64,000 nucleotides of DNA, from the NCBI GenBank assembly GCA_025358925.1, contig JANYHT010000039.1:62001-126000 (forward strand), written 5' to 3'. Within the stretch, counting starts at the first letter, position 1. Each line of letters starts with the position of its first letter. Below the pieces are notes generated by a model. The model saw only the letters and a list, made by a program, of their open reading frames with translations, was not told the DNA's origin and searched no databases. The position numbers and the translations under genes are program-made. This document shows, one piece after another, positions 44,459-54,526 of this stretch. The stretch comes from Gemmatimonadaceae bacterium. GTDB taxonomy: Bacteria; Gemmatimonadota; Gemmatimonadetes; Gemmatimonadales; Gemmatimonadaceae.

Positions 44459-45882
44459 CGCGCGCTCGCTTGTACTTTGTGCTCGCCGCGTCGGTGTGCG
44501 CCGTCGGTTGCGAAGGTGCAACGCCCGTGCCGTCGAACGCACAATCGCGAACAACATCGTCGTCGCGTCCCGTGTCCAGCGTTGTACCCGCGACGAGCAT
44601 CACCGATGCACGCCGCACGGCGATCACAACGGCCGTGGAACGGGTGTCGCCGGCGGTTGTCACCGTGCAGACAGAAACAACCGAACGTGTCCCGGCCGAT
44701 TTCTTTGAGTACTTCTCCGGCGGCCGCAGCGGCGAGCGGCGAAGCGCGGGGATCGGGTCTGGATTTGTGATTCGTGATGACGGGGTGATCGTGACAAACG
44801 CGCATGTCATCACCGGTGCATCAAAAGTCTCAGTGGCCATGCGGGATGGCACGACGTACGATGCCAAGATTGTGGGCATCGATGAGCCCAACGATCTCGC
44901 CGTCGTACGCATCGACGCGAGGAAGCTTGCTGTCGCAACACTGGGCACGTCGTCCGATCTACTCGTCGGCGAGTGGACGATTGCCATTGGCAATCCGTTT
45001 GGATTTGTGCTCGGTAACAGTGAGCCCAGTGTCTCAGTCGGCGTTGTGAGCGCCGTTGGTCGGAACTTGGCGGGCCGGGGGGACGGCGGCGGTGTGTACG
45101 TGGATATGATTCAAACCGACGCGGCAATCAACCCCGGCAATTCGGGCGGACCACTCGTAAATGCGATGGGCGAGGTCATCGGCGTGAACAGTTCGATTTA
45201 CTCGCCAAGTGGTGGCTCTATCGGTTTGGGCTTTGCCATTCCAATTGATCGCACAAAGCGCATTGTCGAAGATTTGTTGGAGCATGGTTCCGTGCGCCAG
45301 CCGTGGGTCGGTATTCGATTGCTCGTTCCACAAGTTGAGAGTGCGCGCGCGGCGGCAACGGCGGGGGCGATTGTGCAACGCGTCGTGCCAGGTTCCCCGG
45401 CCGCGCGTGCCGGCGTGGCCGCGGGTGATCAAATTGTTCGCGCCGGAACGCGAGGCGTTCGCAACCCGTTCGACTGGGAGGCGCGTTTACTTGATCTGCG
45501 CGTCGGGGACGCGCTCCCGATCGTGGTGCGACGCGGCACGCGTGACGTGAGCATGAGCTTGAAGGTGGCTGATGCCCCGGAGGTCAGCGCCCCCAAGGTT
45601 ACCGTTTTGCGCGAACTACAATTGGTCTCGTTGACCGACGTGATTCGGCAAGAGCGTGGCATTGACGCGACCTCGGGTGCGCTTGTGTATAAAACGTCGG
45701 ATCGAATCACGGAAGAGATCGGCTTTCTAAGTGGTGATCTGATTGTGCAAGTTGGTAATACGCGCATTACGACGGCCGAATCCGCATCAAAAGCCATCGA
45801 AGCCTATGGCAGTCGTGGCCCGGTGCTCGTCTACTTCTACCGCGGACGTCAGTTGCTCCAAGCTTCATTTTCGCTGCGTTGA
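44455..45882 (+). CDS. HtrA/DegP-like serine protease, predicted lipoprotein
   Basis: GTG 44455 (GTGA overlap) gives 475 residues. The N-terminus RLYFVLAASVCAVGC is a lipoprotein signal with lipobox AVGC, so the enzyme is probably tethered in the periplasm. The S1C protease domain carries His in VIVTNAHVI, Asp in NDLAVVRID and Ser in INPGNSGGPLVN. Two PDZ-like domains follow (QPWVGIRLLVPQ...AGVAAGDQIV; GFLSGDLIVQVGNTRITTAE). It should degrade or refold misfolded envelope proteins. Its location inside a tRNA/purine operon is unusual. Confidence 0.9.
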   Translation: MTRARLYFVLAASVCAVGCEGATPVPSNAQSRTTSSSRPVSSVVPATSITDARRTAITTAVERVSPAVVTVQTETTERVPADFFEYFSGGRSGERRSAGIGSGFVIRDDGVIVTNAHVITGASKVSVAMRDGTTYDAKIVGIDEPNDLAVVRIDARKLAVATLGTSSDLLVGEWTIAIGNPFGFVLGNSEPSVSVGVVSAVGRNLAGRGDGGGVYVDMIQTDAAINPGNSGGPLVNAMGEVIGVNSSIYSPSGGSIGLGFAIPIDRTKRIVEDLLEHGSVRQPWVGIRLLVPQVESARAAATAGAIVQRVVPGSPAARAGVAAGDQIVRAGTRGVRNPFDWEARLLDLRVGDALPIVVRRGTRDVSMSLKVADAPEVSAPKVTVLRELQLVSLTDVIRQERGIDATSGALVYKTSDRITEEIGFLSGDLIVQVGNTRITTAESASKAIEAYGSRGPVLVYFYRGRQLLQASFSLR

Positions 45883-47324
45883 TGATGTCTGCTGCCGATC
45901 CTACGGTGTACTCGTCTCCGCTGTCGGAGCGATATGCATCGCGCGCGATGCTTACACTGTGGGGCCCGCAAACGCGCTACGCGCTTTGGCGCGAACTCTG
46001 GCTTGCGCTGGCAGAATCACAGCGCGCGCTCGGCGTGCCAATCCCTGACGCAGCCCTGTCCGCAATGCGGACGCATCAGCACGATATCAATTTTTCACTT
46101 GTTGCCGAGTACGAGAAGAAATTTCGCCATGACGTGATGGCGCATGTACACGCTTTTGGTGATGTCGCACCAGCGGCGCGAGCGTTCATTCACTTGGGCG
46201 CGACGAGTTGCTACGTCACCGACAATGCCGAGTTAATACTGATGCGACGCGGCCTCTCATTGTTACGTGAGAAGTTGCTTGGTGTCTTGGACGAACTGGG
46301 CACGTTCGCGCGAGCGTGGCGCGACGTACCAACGTTGGGATATACGCATTTGCAACCCGCGCAACTGACCACCGTTGGCAAGCGGGCGACGTTGTGGATG
46401 CAGGACATCGTGCTCGATCTCGAAGATCTCGACTATCGGATCGCGCAAATGCCGTTTCGCGGAGTCAAAGGCACCACCGGTACGCAGGCGAGTTTTTTGT
46501 CGTTGTTCGACGGCGATCATGCGCGTGTGCGCCAATTGGATCGCATGGTCACTGCGCGGATGGACTTCGCGACATCGATTCCGGTGAGTGGTCAAACGTA
46601 TTCGCGAAAGATCGATGCGCAGGTGTTGGGAGCAGTGGCGGGAGTCGCGGCAACTGCGTCGAAATTTTCAGGCGACATTCGGATGCTGCAGGCGTTTGGC
46701 GAAATCGAAGAGCCGTTTGAGAAGCATCAGATTGGTTCGTCGGCGATGGCCTACAAACGCAATCCGATGCGCTCGGAACGCATCGCATCGCTCGCGCGAT
46801 TTGTCCTCTCGCTTGAGCCCAACGCGAATCACACGCACGCGGTGCAATACTTTGAACGCACGCTCGACGATTCAGCCAACCGCCGATTGTCGATACCAGA
46901 ATCGTTCTTGGCGACGGATGCGATTTTGGTATTGATGCACAACGTGGTACGCGGTCTTGAAGTGCATCCTGCGCGCATCCGCCGTCGTGTTGATGACGAA
47001 TTGCCGTTTATGGCCACGGAAGAACTCATTGTGCGCTTTGTGCGGGCCGGTGGGGATCGTCAAGTGGCGCACGAGCTGATTCGCGGTCACAGTATTGCGG
47101 CGGCACGCGTGGTGAAAGATGAGGGTCTGCGGAATGATATGCTCGAGCGGTTGGCGGCTGACCCGGCGTTCGGCGTTCCTTTAACGGATTTGCAGGAAAC
47201 GGCCGATCCCTCGCGCTTCGTGGGGCGTGCACCACAACAAGTTGATGAGTTTCTCGATGAAGTAGTGGCACCGTGGTTAGCGCGCGAGCGAGCTGCCCCC
47301 AGTATCGACGAAGTACGCGTATGA
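45882..47324 (+). CDS. purB: Adenylosuccinate lyase
   Basis: ATG 45882 overlaps the htrA stop by one base (TGATG); a second ATG follows at once. The 480-residue product has the fumarase/lyase signature [20 protein letters not shown], with [15 protein letters not shown] and [20 protein letters not shown]. It is longer than the common 430-455 residue bacterial enzymes and looks like the longer, eukaryote-like PurB branch. It acts twice in purine synthesis, releasing fumarate from SAICAR and from adenylosuccinate. purC follows with an ATGA overlap. Confidence 0.95.
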   Translation: MMSAADPTVYSSPLSERYASRAMLTLWGPQTRYALWRELWLALAESQRALGVPIPDAALSAMRTHQHDINFSLVAEYEKKFRHDVMAHVHAFGDVAPAARAFIHLGATSCYVTDNAELILMRRGLSLLREKLLGVLDELGTFARAWRDVPTLGYTHLQPAQLTTVGKRATLWMQDIVLDLEDLDYRIAQMPFRGVKGTTGTQASFLSLFDGDHARVRQLDRMVTARMDFATSIPVSGQTYSRKIDAQVLGAVAGVAATASKFSGDIRMLQAFGEIEEPFEKHQIGSSAMAYKRNPMRSERIASLARFVLSLEPNANHTHAVQYFERTLDDSANRRLSIPESFLATDAILVLMHNVVRGLEVHPARIRRRVDDELPFMATEELIVRFVRAGGDRQVAHELIRGHSIAAARVVKDEGLRNDMLERLAADPAFGVPLTDLQETADPSRFVGRAPQQVDEFLDEVVAPWLARERAAPSIDEVRV

Positions 47325-48265
47325 CCAGCGCAATGGTCCGAACATCGTTACCGCTACCGCTTGTGCGGCGGGGCAAAGTGCGCGATGTGTACGAAGTCGA
47401 TGCCGATCGACTGTTGGTGGTGGCAACGGATCGCATCAGCGCGTTTGATATCGTGATGCGCGAAGCCATTCCATACAAGGGTGCCGTGCTCACGCAACTC
47501 TCCGCGTGGTGGTTTGGCCAGCTTGGCACACGCGTGGCGCACCATTTGCTGACGGCCGAAACCGACGAGATTCTTCGCGAGATTCCGTTACTCGCCGCGC
47601 ATCGTGATGCACTCGTGGGGCGCTCCATGCTCTGTGTGCGCACCGACGTTGTGCCGATCGAGTGTGTGATTCGCGGATACCTGTCGGGCTCCGCGTGGAA
47701 GGAATACAAAGCCTCAGGCACACTGGCGGGTCAGTTGTTGCCGTTGCATTTGTTGGAGAGTGACCGACTCGAGCCATCCCTGTTTAGCCCGGCCACAAAG
47801 GCGGACACTGGCCATGACGAAAACATTACCGTCGCGAGTGTTGCCCGCGCGGTGGGAGCCGACACCGCCGCTGAATTGGAGCGACTGTCGCGCACCGTGT
47901 ACGAGTTTGGACGCGCAACTGCGGCAGCGCGCGGCATTCTCGTTGCCGACACGAAGTTTGAGTTCGGATTTCGCGACGGACACTTGGTATTGATAGACGA
48001 AGTGCTGACGCCCGACAGTTCGCGTTTTTGGGCGTTGGATACGTACGCACCTGGGCGCAGCCAACCAAGTTTTGACAAGCAGCCATTGCGTGATTGGTTG
48101 GACGTTGAGCGAACCGCCGGTCGGTGGAATGGAGATGCACCACCGCCGTCGCTGCCCGACGCCGTTATTCGCGCCACGAGTCTTCGCTACCGCGACGCGT
48201 TTACGCGTTTGACGGGCACTCCACTTGATTTGGCACGGCTTGGCCTGCCGGAGGATCGGCACTGA
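47321..48265 (+). CDS. purC: Phosphoribosylaminoimidazole-succinocarboxamide (SAICAR) synthase
   Basis: ATG 47321 overlaps the purB stop (ATGA) and gives 314 residues. [72 protein letters not shown] and [15 protein letters not shown] are all PurC motifs. It joins aspartate to CAIR using ATP. The size is that of the longer PurC form. The psd start overlaps its stop by one base. Confidence 0.96.
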   Translation: MTSAMVRTSLPLPLVRRGKVRDVYEVDADRLLVVATDRISAFDIVMREAIPYKGAVLTQLSAWWFGQLGTRVAHHLLTAETDEILREIPLLAAHRDALVGRSMLCVRTDVVPIECVIRGYLSGSAWKEYKASGTLAGQLLPLHLLESDRLEPSLFSPATKADTGHDENITVASVARAVGADTAAELERLSRTVYEFGRATAAARGILVADTKFEFGFRDGHLVLIDEVLTPDSSRFWALDTYAPGRSQPSFDKQPLRDWLDVERTAGRWNGDAPPPSLPDAVIRATSLRYRDAFTRLTGTPLDLARLGLPEDRH

Positions 48266-48915
48266 TGTTTGCTCGCGAAGGATATCCGTTCATGTTTGGT
48301 GCCGCCGCCCTCGCTGCCCTCACCTACGTGGCCGCGTTGCGCTTTCGATTGTGGCCGCTGTGGCTCGCGGCATATGCGCTCACGATTATCGCGCTATGGG
48401 TCGCGTGGTTTTTCCGCAATCCAGTACGCGTCGGCGAGCGTGGACCGTCGGTGGTGGTGTCGCCAGCGGACGGACGTGTTGTGCTCATTCGAACGGTCGA
48501 CGAACCCACGTTCGTACACGGGCAATCGTTGCGCGTCTCAGTGTTCATGAACGTGTTTGATGTACATGTCAATCGGTATCCACTCAGTGGCACCGTGCAG
48601 TACGTCGTACATAAAGCGGGCAAATTTCTCAACGCCGCCGTTGAAGCGTCGAGCGAAGACAACGAACAGGCATCCGTGGGATTGGTCAGTGGCACCCATC
48701 GTATTCTGGTGCGGCAGATTGCCGGACTCATCGCGCGGCGCATCATCACCGACTCGAAGGCCGGTGATGTCGCGGTGCAAGGTGCGCGCATGGGACTTAT
48801 ACGCTTTGGTTCGCGCGTTGACGTCTTTCTCCCGACGACTGCGGTCTTGCGTGTCGCGGTTGGTCAGCGCATGCAGGCTGGTGTCACCGTGCTCGCCGAT
48901 CTTCCGGTCGCGTGA
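48265..48915 (+). CDS. psd: Phosphatidylserine decarboxylase (short, archaeal-type class)
   Basis: The 216-residue proenzyme has two N-terminal hydrophobic helices (residues 10-48), then VVVSPADGRVVLIRTV, SVFMNVFDVHVNRYPLSGTV and the pyruvoyl cleavage segment RFGSRVDVFLP, where Gly-Ser is cut to make the pyruvoyl group. The enzyme turns phosphatidylserine into phosphatidylethanolamine. The short form paired with pssA is common in Gram-negative lineages outside the gamma-proteobacteria. It overlaps purC by one base and pssA by four. Confidence 0.94.
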   Translation: MFAREGYPFMFGAAALAALTYVAALRFRLWPLWLAAYALTIIALWVAWFFRNPVRVGERGPSVVVSPADGRVVLIRTVDEPTFVHGQSLRVSVFMNVFDVHVNRYPLSGTVQYVVHKAGKFLNAAVEASSEDNEQASVGLVSGTHRILVRQIAGLIARRIITDSKAGDVAVQGARMGLIRFGSRVDVFLPTTAVLRVAVGQRMQAGVTVLADLPVA

Positions 48916-49802
48916 TTAGCGACGCGAATGACAAGTCGGTGCGGCGCCTGCGGCCACGCGCAGCGGTCGCGCTGCCCAACGGCTTCACGTTGGCGAATTT
49001 ATTTTTCGGCATCTTTGCCGTGGTGTCTGCATCTCGCGGCGAGTTTGACGCAGCCGCGCGGTACATCGTGTTTGGTGCGATTGCCGATACACTCGATGGG
49101 CGTATTGCACGAGCGACAAATTCAGGCAGTAAATTCGGCTCCGAACTCGATTCGCTGGTCGATGCCATCTCGTTCGGCACGGCGCCCGCTTTGATCATGT
49201 ATTTCTTGGCGCTCAACGAAACACGCTGGGACTGGATCTTTTGCTTTTTCTTCACGGCGTGTGCTGTGATGCGTCTCGCGCGGTTCAATGTCGAGCAAGC
49301 CGGTCGGCCTATCAAGCATTTTGTTGGGTTACCAAGCCCCGCCGCCGGATTGACGCTTGCCACGTACTATTGGTTCAGTCAAACATCGTTGTACACCGAA
49401 ACGGTGATTGCTGATCTCCCGTGGCATCAAATGTTACGTTGGGTCATGCTCGGATTAGGCATGTTGATGATCAGTAGCGTCCAGTACGCGAAAGTGCCAA
49501 CGGTCGGCTTTCGATCACTCAAGGGTTTGTTGGGTTTGGTACTCGTGATTGGCGCGTTTGTCGGCGTGATTTTTTTGCCAAAGCAATTTTTCTTCCCGGC
49601 GCTGATGGCTTACGTGTTGTACGGTATTGGACGCACCGTGTTTTTAGGTCTTATGGAACGGCTTCCAGCGGGGCGTGATGACGAGACGACCGATGATGAC
49701 GACGATGAAGACACACTGGCCCGCCGACGGCGTCGTCGCCGTCGGCGCCAATCCCGAACTATTCCCGACCGCACCGTAGCATCAGAGGATACGACCGTAT
49801 GA
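48912..49802 (+). CDS. pssA: CDP-diacylglycerol-serine O-phosphatidyltransferase
   Basis: GTG 48912 (GTGA overlap) gives 296 residues. The CDP-alcohol phosphotransferase signature DG-x2-AR-x8-G-x3-D-x3-D is seen in TLDGRIARATNSGSKFGSEL and DSLVD. Several membrane helices follow (residues 95-115, 140-160, 175-190, 205-245). The C-terminus is unusual: an acidic run (residues 255-266) and then a stretch of nine arginines before the end. It makes phosphatidylserine, the substrate of the neighbouring psd. purS overlaps its stop (ATGA). Confidence 0.94.
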   Translation: MISDANDKSVRRLRPRAAVALPNGFTLANLFFGIFAVVSASRGEFDAAARYIVFGAIADTLDGRIARATNSGSKFGSELDSLVDAISFGTAPALIMYFLALNETRWDWIFCFFFTACAVMRLARFNVEQAGRPIKHFVGLPSPAAGLTLATYYWFSQTSLYTETVIADLPWHQMLRWVMLGLGMLMISSVQYAKVPTVGFRSLKGLLGLVLVIGAFVGVIFLPKQFFFPALMAYVLYGIGRTVFLGLMERLPAGRDDETTDDDDDEDTLARRRRRRRRRQSRTIPDRTVASEDTTV

Positions 49803-50056
49803 CCCGATTTCGTATTGCGCTCCACATCGTGCCACGCCGTGGGATTCTCGATCCACAGGGGAAAGCCGTCGCGGATGCCCTGCACTCGCTCGACTTCGCG
49901 CAGGTGACCGACGTCCGCGTGGGCCGCTTCATCGTTGTTGATCTCGATGCCACTTCCGCTGTCGCTGCGCGCGCTGATGCGCGAACCATGTGCGAGCAGC
50001 TACTCGCCAATCCCGTCACCGAAGATTTCGACATCGCGTCGGTGGAGCACGCGTGA
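49799..50056 (+). CDS. purS: FGAM synthase subunit PurS
   Basis: The 85-residue product starts MTRFRIALHIVPRRGILDPQ and has GKAVADALHSLDFAQVTDVR and GRFIVVDLDA, the PurS pattern. PurS bridges PurQ and the small PurL in formylglycinamidine ribonucleotide synthase. Its ATG overlaps pssA and its stop overlaps purQ (GTGA). Confidence 0.95.
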   Translation: MTRFRIALHIVPRRGILDPQGKAVADALHSLDFAQVTDVRVGRFIVVDLDATSAVAARADARTMCEQLLANPVTEDFDIASVEHA

Positions 50057-50757
50057 AAGCGGGTGTTATTCGATTCCCTGGTTCGAACTGCGATGAAGAT
50101 GCCTACAACGCCGTCGCCGACATCCTTGGCCAGCAGGCCGTGTTCTGCTGGCACAAAGAGCATGACCTGCAAGGTGTCGATGTCGTCATTTTGCCGGGAG
50201 GGTTCAGTTACGGGGACTACCTACGCCCCGGTGCCATCGCGCGCTTTAGCCCCATTATGCGTGAAGTCATCGCCTTCGCGAAGCGCGGCGGACCCGTGCT
50301 TGGCATCTGCAATGGTTTTCAGATTGCGTGCGAAGCAGGCCTGCTGCCCGGTGCACTGTTGCGCAACGACGGCCTGCGCTTTGTCAGCGCGCCCGTGCAA
50401 CTGCGTGTTGAAAATATCGCGACACGATTTACGTCACAGTATCACCACGGACAGGTGCTCACGGTGCCCATTGCGCACGGTGACGGGCGCTTTACTGCCG
50501 ATGCCGATGTGCTCGAACGCATCGAAGGTGAGGGTCAGGTGGTGTTCCGCTACGTCACGTCGGCCGGTGATCCAAGCGCGGCGGCAAATCCCAACGGTGC
50601 GCAGCGCAACATCGCGGGGATTGTCAACGCCGAGGGTAACGTGTTGGGGATGATGCCGCATCCAGAGCGGGCGATGGAGCATGCACTTGGCTCGACCGAC
50701 GGTTTGCCATTGTTCGCGTCACTGCTCGAGTCGCTACTAACCGTGGTGGCCGCGTGA
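50053..50757 (+). CDS. purQ: FGAM synthase glutaminase subunit PurQ
   Basis: GTG 50053 (GTGA overlap) gives 234 residues. This class I glutamine amidotransferase has the nucleophile Cys in [20 protein letters not shown], and the His/Glu pair in [31 protein letters not shown] and [16 protein letters not shown] are PurQ-specific. It supplies ammonia to PurL. purL starts with another GTGA overlap. Confidence 0.96.
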   Translation: MKAGVIRFPGSNCDEDAYNAVADILGQQAVFCWHKEHDLQGVDVVILPGGFSYGDYLRPGAIARFSPIMREVIAFAKRGGPVLGICNGFQIACEAGLLPGALLRNDGLRFVSAPVQLRVENIATRFTSQYHHGQVLTVPIAHGDGRFTADADVLERIEGEGQVVFRYVTSAGDPSAAANPNGAQRNIAGIVNAEGNVLGMMPHPERAMEHALGSTDGLPLFASLLESLLTVVAA

Positions 50758-53063
50758 GTAAGGTATTGCCGCGCGTCGGCGATCCCGCAATCACACCAAC
50801 GCTTGTCGCCGAACATGGGATCACGGAGCTCGAGTACGCACGGCTGATCAACATGCTTGGACGCACCCCAACGTTCACTGAACTTGGGGTCGTGAGTGCA
50901 CTGTGGAGCGAGCATTGCTCGTATAAGCATTCCCGTCCGTTGCTTAAATCATTGCCCACCACGGCACCGTGGGTGTTGCAAGGTCCGGGCGAAAACGCCG
51001 GCGTGATCTCCGTCGGTGACGGACTGGCGGTCGCGTTCAAGATTGAGTCGCACAACCATCCGTCGGCGATCGAGCCGTATCAAGGCGCTGCGACGGGCGT
51101 GGGCGGTATTCTGCGGGATGTCTTCACGATGGGCGCGCGTCCCATCGCGCTCTTGAACTCATTGCGTTTCGGGCCCCTCACCTCAGGACGCGTTCGTTGG
51201 TTGTTTGCCGGCGTGGTCAAAGGGATTGGTGACTACGGTAACTGTATCGGCGTTCCAACCGTTGGCGGTGAAGTGGTGTTCGATCCGTCGTACGAGGGCA
51301 ATCCGTTGGTGAACGCGATGTGCGTTGGACTTATGCGCGAGGACGAACTCATTCGCGCGGTGGCCTCGGGCGTGGGCAATCCGATCATGGCCGTCGGCGC
51401 GCGGACCGGACGAGACGGGATTCATGGCGCCTCATTCGCGTCCGAAGATCTGTCCGCGTCGAGTGAGGCGAAGCGTCCGATGGTGCAAGTGGGTGATCCG
51501 TTTACGGAAAAGCTGTTGTTGGAAGCGTCGCTCGAGCTCATTCGCAGCGGGCACATTGTCGCGATTCAAGACATGGGCGCTGCGGGGCTCACGTCGTCGT
51601 CGGCAGAGATGGCGGAGCGCGGCGATGTCGGCGTGACGATCGACGTCACCAAGGTACCAGTGCGTGAAGCTGGGATGACGCCTTACGAAATTCTGTTGTC
51701 GGAATCGCAAGAGCGCATGTTGGTAGTGGCAAAAAAAGGCCATGAGGCGGACGTGCATGCCATTCTCAGTAAGTGGGATCTCGAGTCCGCAGTGATCGGT
51801 GAGGTCATCGCCGAACCCGTTTATCGCGTCACTGAAGGCGACGTGATCGTTGCAGAGTTTCCAGGCTCTCGATTGGTGACGGAGTGTCCGCAGTACATCA
51901 TCGACGGCCGGGAGAGTGATGCGGTACAAGCCGCACGTGCGCGCGATCCCCTTGCCGTGCAGCCATTGGTCGACGAACGCGATCATGGTTGGACGTTAGA
52001 GCGGCTGCTAGCATCGCCAACGATCGCGAGCAAAGCGTGGGTATGGCGACAATACGATTCCACCGTGCGCACAAGCACCGTGCGAGGACCGGGCAGCGAC
52101 GCGGCCGTTGTGCGCTTGCGTGGCACCGACAAGGCGCTCGCCCTGTGTATTGACGGCAACGGGCGCCACGTGGCATTGTCGCCGCGTAACGGCGGTCGTG
52201 CGGCCGTGTGTGAAGCCGCGCGCAACGTGGCCTGCACCGGCGCGCGTCCAATGGCCATCACCAACAATCTCAACTTTGGCAATCCCAAAAAACCGGACGT
52301 GTATTTTCAGTTGAGCGAAGCGATTGCGGGAATCGGTGAAGCATGCACCGTGCTTCACACGCCGGTCACTGGCGGTAACGTGTCGCTGTACAACGAGAAT
52401 CCGCGCGGCGCGATTCATCCCACGCCGACGATCGGCATGGTTGGGCTCATCGAATCGCTCGCGCACGTCACCCCATCAACATTTCAAAATGTCGACGACG
52501 CGATTGTCCTGTTGGGCGAACCCACGGCGGCGCTTGGCGCGAGCGAATATCTGCACGCCATTCACGGGCTTACGATCGGCGAACCGCCGGTGTGCGACCC
52601 CGTCGCAGAACGTCAGCTCATCGAAACGATACTTGAATCCATTCGCCGCGGATGCGTTTGCTCAGCGCACGACTGCAGCGACGGCGGCTTAGCGGTTGCC
52701 CTCGCGGAATGCGCAATCTCCGAACCCGACGCGATGTTCGGATTTTCGGTTGATCTCTCGACGTGGGCATCCCTTCCGCATCGAGCCGTGCTCTTTGGAG
52801 AAGCACACGGTCGTGCGGTGCTGTCTTCCGGGCAACCGGACGCGATCCTTGCGATCGCGGCACGCCATGGTGTGGCGGCGCGCGTGATTGGATCCGTGAG
52901 CAACGCCAGTGACGGGGCGCGCTTTACTATCGCCGACGAGTCGTTCGCGGCGCCAATTGATTGGCTCGCGCATGCATTTCACCACGCGATTCCGGTAGCG
53001 ATGGATGGCGATTCGCCAGCGGAACACGCGGTGAGTTCGTCGCACGCTCCTTCCTACGACTGA
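50754..53063 (+). CDS. purL: FGAM synthase catalytic subunit PurL (small form)
   Basis: The 769-residue product has the early [80 protein letters not shown] and the second-half [20 protein letters not shown] with [16 protein letters not shown]. This is the small PurL that needs PurS and PurQ, both encoded just upstream. It is the last gene of the unbroken overlap chain; purF follows after a gap of 14 bases. Confidence 0.97.
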   Translation: MSKVLPRVGDPAITPTLVAEHGITELEYARLINMLGRTPTFTELGVVSALWSEHCSYKHSRPLLKSLPTTAPWVLQGPGENAGVISVGDGLAVAFKIESHNHPSAIEPYQGAATGVGGILRDVFTMGARPIALLNSLRFGPLTSGRVRWLFAGVVKGIGDYGNCIGVPTVGGEVVFDPSYEGNPLVNAMCVGLMREDELIRAVASGVGNPIMAVGARTGRDGIHGASFASEDLSASSEAKRPMVQVGDPFTEKLLLEASLELIRSGHIVAIQDMGAAGLTSSSAEMAERGDVGVTIDVTKVPVREAGMTPYEILLSESQERMLVVAKKGHEADVHAILSKWDLESAVIGEVIAEPVYRVTEGDVIVAEFPGSRLVTECPQYIIDGRESDAVQAARARDPLAVQPLVDERDHGWTLERLLASPTIASKAWVWRQYDSTVRTSTVRGPGSDAAVVRLRGTDKALALCIDGNGRHVALSPRNGGRAAVCEAARNVACTGARPMAITNNLNFGNPKKPDVYFQLSEAIAGIGEACTVLHTPVTGGNVSLYNENPRGAIHPTPTIGMVGLIESLAHVTPSTFQNVDDAIVLLGEPTAALGASEYLHAIHGLTIGEPPVCDPVAERQLIETILESIRRGCVCSAHDCSDGGLAVALAECAISEPDAMFGFSVDLSTWASLPHRAVLFGEAHGRAVLSSGQPDAILAIAARHGVAARVIGSVSNASDGARFTIADESFAAPIDWLAHAFHHAIPVAMDGDSPAEHAVSSSHAPSYD

Positions 53064-53077
53064 TCGGGAGTTTTCTC

Positions 53078-54493
53078 ATGTGTGGCATTTTCGGTGTATA
53101 CGGTCATCGTGACGCGGCGGCGCTCACGCAACTTGGCCTCTACTCCTTGCAGCATCGTGGACAAGAGTCGGCGGGTATCGTTGCGGTAGATAGCGCGGGT
53201 CGTGCGCGCATCAGTCGCGCGATGGGACTCGTGTCGGAAGGGTTTGGCGATGAGGAGATGAAGGAGTTGCGCGGGTCGATCGGGGTTGGTCACACGCGGT
53301 ATAGCACGGCCGGTGGTTCGGCAATTGAAAATGCGCAGCCAATTTTGGCGCGCGTGCGGCGCGGTCATATCGCGCTCGCACACAACGGCAATCTGACGAA
53401 CGCCACCGAACTGCGTCGCGAACTCGAAGATGAAGGTGCCATCTTCGCGTCAACGATGGACTCCGAAGTGATCGTCCATCGCATCGCGCGCGCGCATGGC
53501 GCCACCCCTGAAGCACGCGTCGCTGAAGCACTCGTTGGCGTCGAGGGTGCATACTGTTTGTTGATTGTGATCGACGATACAGTCATCGTCGCGCGTGATC
53601 CGCACGGATGGCGTCCACTGGTCATTGGCCGCCTTGGCGAAGGGTGGGTGTTCGCGTCAGAGACATGCGCGTTGGACATTGTCGGCGCCACCATTGATCG
53701 CGAAGTCGCGCCAGGCGAGATCATCGCCGTTGACGCGCATGGACTCCGCTCGACACAAGGCGTCGCATCGGCGACCATCCATCGCTGCGTGTTCGAACAT
53801 GTGTATTTCGCGCGTCCTGACAGCAAGGTCTTCAATGGATCGGTTGATAAATCGCGTCGCGCGCTCGGTCGGCAACTCGCCATCGAGTGCCCGGCACCGG
53901 GCGCCGAGGTGGTCTTTGCGGTACCTGATTCAAGCAACTCTGCGGCCCTCGGTTTCGCGGATATCTCGGGCATTCCGTACGAACTCGCACTCATTCGCAA
54001 CCATTACATCGGACGCACGTTCATTCAACCCACGCAAGCTGGTCGCGACGCGAAAGTGAAAGTCAAGTACAATCCGGTACGGGAGTTGCTGGAAGGCAAG
54101 AGCGTCGTCATGGTGGACGACTCGATTGTGCGTGGGACAACCACCCGCGGTCTCGTCTCTCTCGTGCGTGCTGCCGGTGCGCGTGAGGTGCACATGCGCG
54201 TCAGTAGTGCGCCAATCATTAGTCCGTGTTACTACGGCATCGATACGCCACGCCGTGAAGAACTCATCGCGGCTACTATGTCACATGAGGAACTCGTTCA
54301 TCATCTCGGCGTCGACACCTTGGGCTATCTCTCCCTCGAAGGCATGTTGTCGCCGATGCCGGGTGGCCCAGGCGGGTATTGTCACGCGTGTTTTTCCGGT
54401 CGCTATCCGACGGCGATCCCGTCCGAGCCAGCGTTGCTGCGAGCAGGCGTTACCGTCGGCCAACCTATCGGCAGTCCAGTCGGTGTGGCTTAA
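53078..54493 (+). CDS. purF: Amidophosphoribosyltransferase
   Basis: ATG 53078 (GGGAG box upstream) gives 471 residues with the nucleophile Cys2 directly after the start (MCGIFGVYGHRDAAALTQLG), so no propeptide is cut. The PRPP loop VVMVDDSIVRGTT is present. Cysteines in IHRCVFEHVYFARPDS, ISPCYYGIDTP and GYCHACFSGRYP match the four ligands of the Bacillus-type [4Fe-4S] enzyme, so an oxygen-sensitive iron-sulfur PurF is expected. It commits PRPP to purine synthesis. Confidence 0.96.
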   Translation: MCGIFGVYGHRDAAALTQLGLYSLQHRGQESAGIVAVDSAGRARISRAMGLVSEGFGDEEMKELRGSIGVGHTRYSTAGGSAIENAQPILARVRRGHIALAHNGNLTNATELRRELEDEGAIFASTMDSEVIVHRIARAHGATPEARVAEALVGVEGAYCLLIVIDDTVIVARDPHGWRPLVIGRLGEGWVFASETCALDIVGATIDREVAPGEIIAVDAHGLRSTQGVASATIHRCVFEHVYFARPDSKVFNGSVDKSRRALGRQLAIECPAPGAEVVFAVPDSSNSAALGFADISGIPYELALIRNHYIGRTFIQPTQAGRDAKVKVKYNPVRELLEGKSVVMVDDSIVRGTTTRGLVSLVRAAGAREVHMRVSSAPIISPCYYGIDTPRREELIAATMSHEELVHHLGVDTLGYLSLEGMLSPMPGGPGGYCHACFSGRYPTAIPSEPALLRAGVTVGQPIGSPVGVA

Positions 54494-54526
54494 CATGTCT
54501 CTCACGCGCACAGCAGGAGATCAGCC

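Noticed and set aside
43120-44805. 561-codon minus-strand open frame
   Set aside because: It lies antisense to truA, the transaldolase-like gene and htrA; the translation is Arg/Ser/Ala-rich with no family features.
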